Source: Verrucomicrobiota bacterium (GTDB lineage Bacteria > Verrucomicrobiota > Verrucomicrobiia > Limisphaerales > JADLHS01). Taken from it: DNA of 6,899 nt. Shown here one piece after another: positions 6,238 to 6,899 of the stretch. The stretch is from positions 1 to 6,899 of the forward strand of contig SCTL01000548.1 of assembly GCA_004297495.1 (NCBI GenBank). The letters are read 5' to 3'. The position numbers and the translations under genes were made by a program. Under the pieces are notes generated by a model. The model did not search any database, was not told the origin of the DNA, and worked only from the letters and a program-made list of their open reading frames with translations. Position 1 is the first letter of the stretch. Each line of letters starts with the position of its first letter.

Positions 6238-6899
6238 ATGAACTCGCACTTCAGAACTCTCGCTGAAACTCAAACCTCCTCAATTCCAGACGCGAGTCAT
6301 GCGGTGGTTGTTCTTAACACCTGGTTCGACTGCGACGAAACGCAGCGGGTATTTGCGCCGGGCGCTGCCGTGTTGTCCGAAGCATCCGCGCGTCTGGTTG
6401 CTGACTGTGCGCGGGTGCTCAAGCATGACGGTTTGCTTTTCGTTTACGGACGTCCGCAAGAACTGGCGCTTTGGGGCGAGCATCTGGCGGGCTTGCGCGG
6501 CGATGATTGGCTGATGGTTTTCAAATACTGGTTCGCGCTGGACATTGACGACTCGCCGCGCGGCGAAACGCTCGCGCCTTCGCACGTGGGCCTGCTCCTG
6601 TTCGGCAAAGCCAGGCCAGGCCGGCGCGGCCCGCGCTTCCAACTCAATCTCCGTACCGACGCCGTGCGCACGCCACATCTCAATTGCGCCGCCTGTGGCA
6701 AAACGCTTAAAGACTGGGGCGGCAAGAAACATCTGATGAATCCGAAAGGCGCTGCGCTGTCGGACGTGTGGCGCGATCTACCGCGCAGGAAACTGCGAGA
6801 GCCTTTGATTCCCGGGGACGTTCTGGCGCGAGTGGCGGCAATGAGTCTCGGAGACGGGCGCACCGGACTGCATGTGATTCAAGACTGCACAGGTCGGGC
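6238..6899 (+). CDS. Beta-class N4/N6 DNA methyltransferase-like protein (3' partial, possibly degenerate)
   Basis: The frame is open from the ATG at 6238 to the window edge (220 codons, no stop). GAGG at 6226-6229 lies 8 nt before the ATG and overlaps the TGA of the preceding gene, implying translational coupling. An alternative in-frame ATG at 6187 lies inside that gene and lacks a site. The product follows the layout of N6/N4 DNA methylases: VVVLNTWFD (23-31) where catalytic motif IV sits, ARVLKHDGLLFVYGRP (58-73), a hydrophobic strand with SHVGLLLFGKA (115-125), then CAAC, KDWGGKKHLMNP (158-169) and SDVWRD (175-180), the conserved block seen in many site-specific methylases. EPLIPGDVLARV (188-199) resembles the stretch leading to motif I. 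However, the DPPY/NPPF motif reads NTWF, and the place expected for DPFxGSG reads IQDCTGRA, so AdoMet binding and catalysis are doubtful. C150 and C153 could bind metal. It might be an inactive DNA-binding relative. The end is not seen. Confidence 0.72.
   Translation, partial: MNSHFRTLAETQTSSIPDASHAVVVLNTWFDCDETQRVFAPGAAVLSEASARLVADCARVLKHDGLLFVYGRPQELALWGEHLAGLRGDDWLMVFKYWFALDIDDSPRGETLAPSHVGLLLFGKARPGRRGPRFQLNLRTDAVRTPHLNCAACGKTLKDWGGKKHLMNPKGAALSDVWRDLPRRKLREPLIPGDVLARVAAMSLGDGRTGLHVIQDCTGR

Noticed and set aside
6280..6732. Minus-strand open frame of 150 codons near the right edge
   Set aside because: The + strand frame from 6238 shows methylase-like motifs and a coupled start, so this is a shadow.
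1..6899. CRISPR array, tRNA, insertion sequence or long repeats
   Set aside because: No regularly spaced repeats, no cloverleaf-like sequence, no transposase domain or terminal inverted repeats were seen on reading through.

Overview
The window is a 6.9 kb piece of GC-rich bacterial chromosome with ordinary gene density. Almost everything lies on the + strand, and I see no phage, transposon, tRNA, rRNA or CRISPR. The TypA sequence, the mix of GTG/TTG/ATG starts with variable Shine-Dalgarno strength, and a membrane protein fused to a SpeE-like domain would fit a Verrucomicrobiota member (Pedosphaera/Limisphaerales-like soil lineage). That assignment is an inference from general resemblance, not from a marker search.

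Layout. (1) From 1 to 1221 is the 3' part of a PAS-coiled-coil-SpoIIE/RsbU-type PP2C phosphatase gene, a signalling protein whose 5' end is outside the window. (2) At 1343-1621 is a small DUF465/YdcH-like protein with an unusual C-terminal CxxCxGxG tail. (3) At 1618-1872, on the - strand, is a small unrecognised ORF whose stop codon overlaps the YdcH-like stop tail to tail. (4) From 1873 to 2101 is an intergenic stretch with a hairpin and a candidate extended -10 promoter. (5) At 2102-3937 is typA (bipA), a ribosome-associated translational GTPase, followed by a convincing intrinsic terminator. (6) At 4011-6227 is a polytopic membrane protein fused to a spermidine-synthase-like methyltransferase domain. 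(7) From 6238 to the window edge is the 5' part of a gene whose product resembles beta-class N4/N6 DNA methyltransferases, with a catalytic motif that looks degenerate.

How the genes relate. Genes 6 and 7 are only 10 bp apart, and the Shine-Dalgarno of gene 7 overlaps the stop codon of gene 6, so they are very probably co-transcribed and translationally coupled. The typA terminator separates them from typA. The other genes look like independent housekeeping or signalling units. The most interesting items are the degenerate DNA-methyltransferase-like protein coupled to the membrane SpeE-like fusion, and the zinc-ribbon-like tail on the YdcH-family protein. I do not see a clearly new multi-gene system in the visible part.
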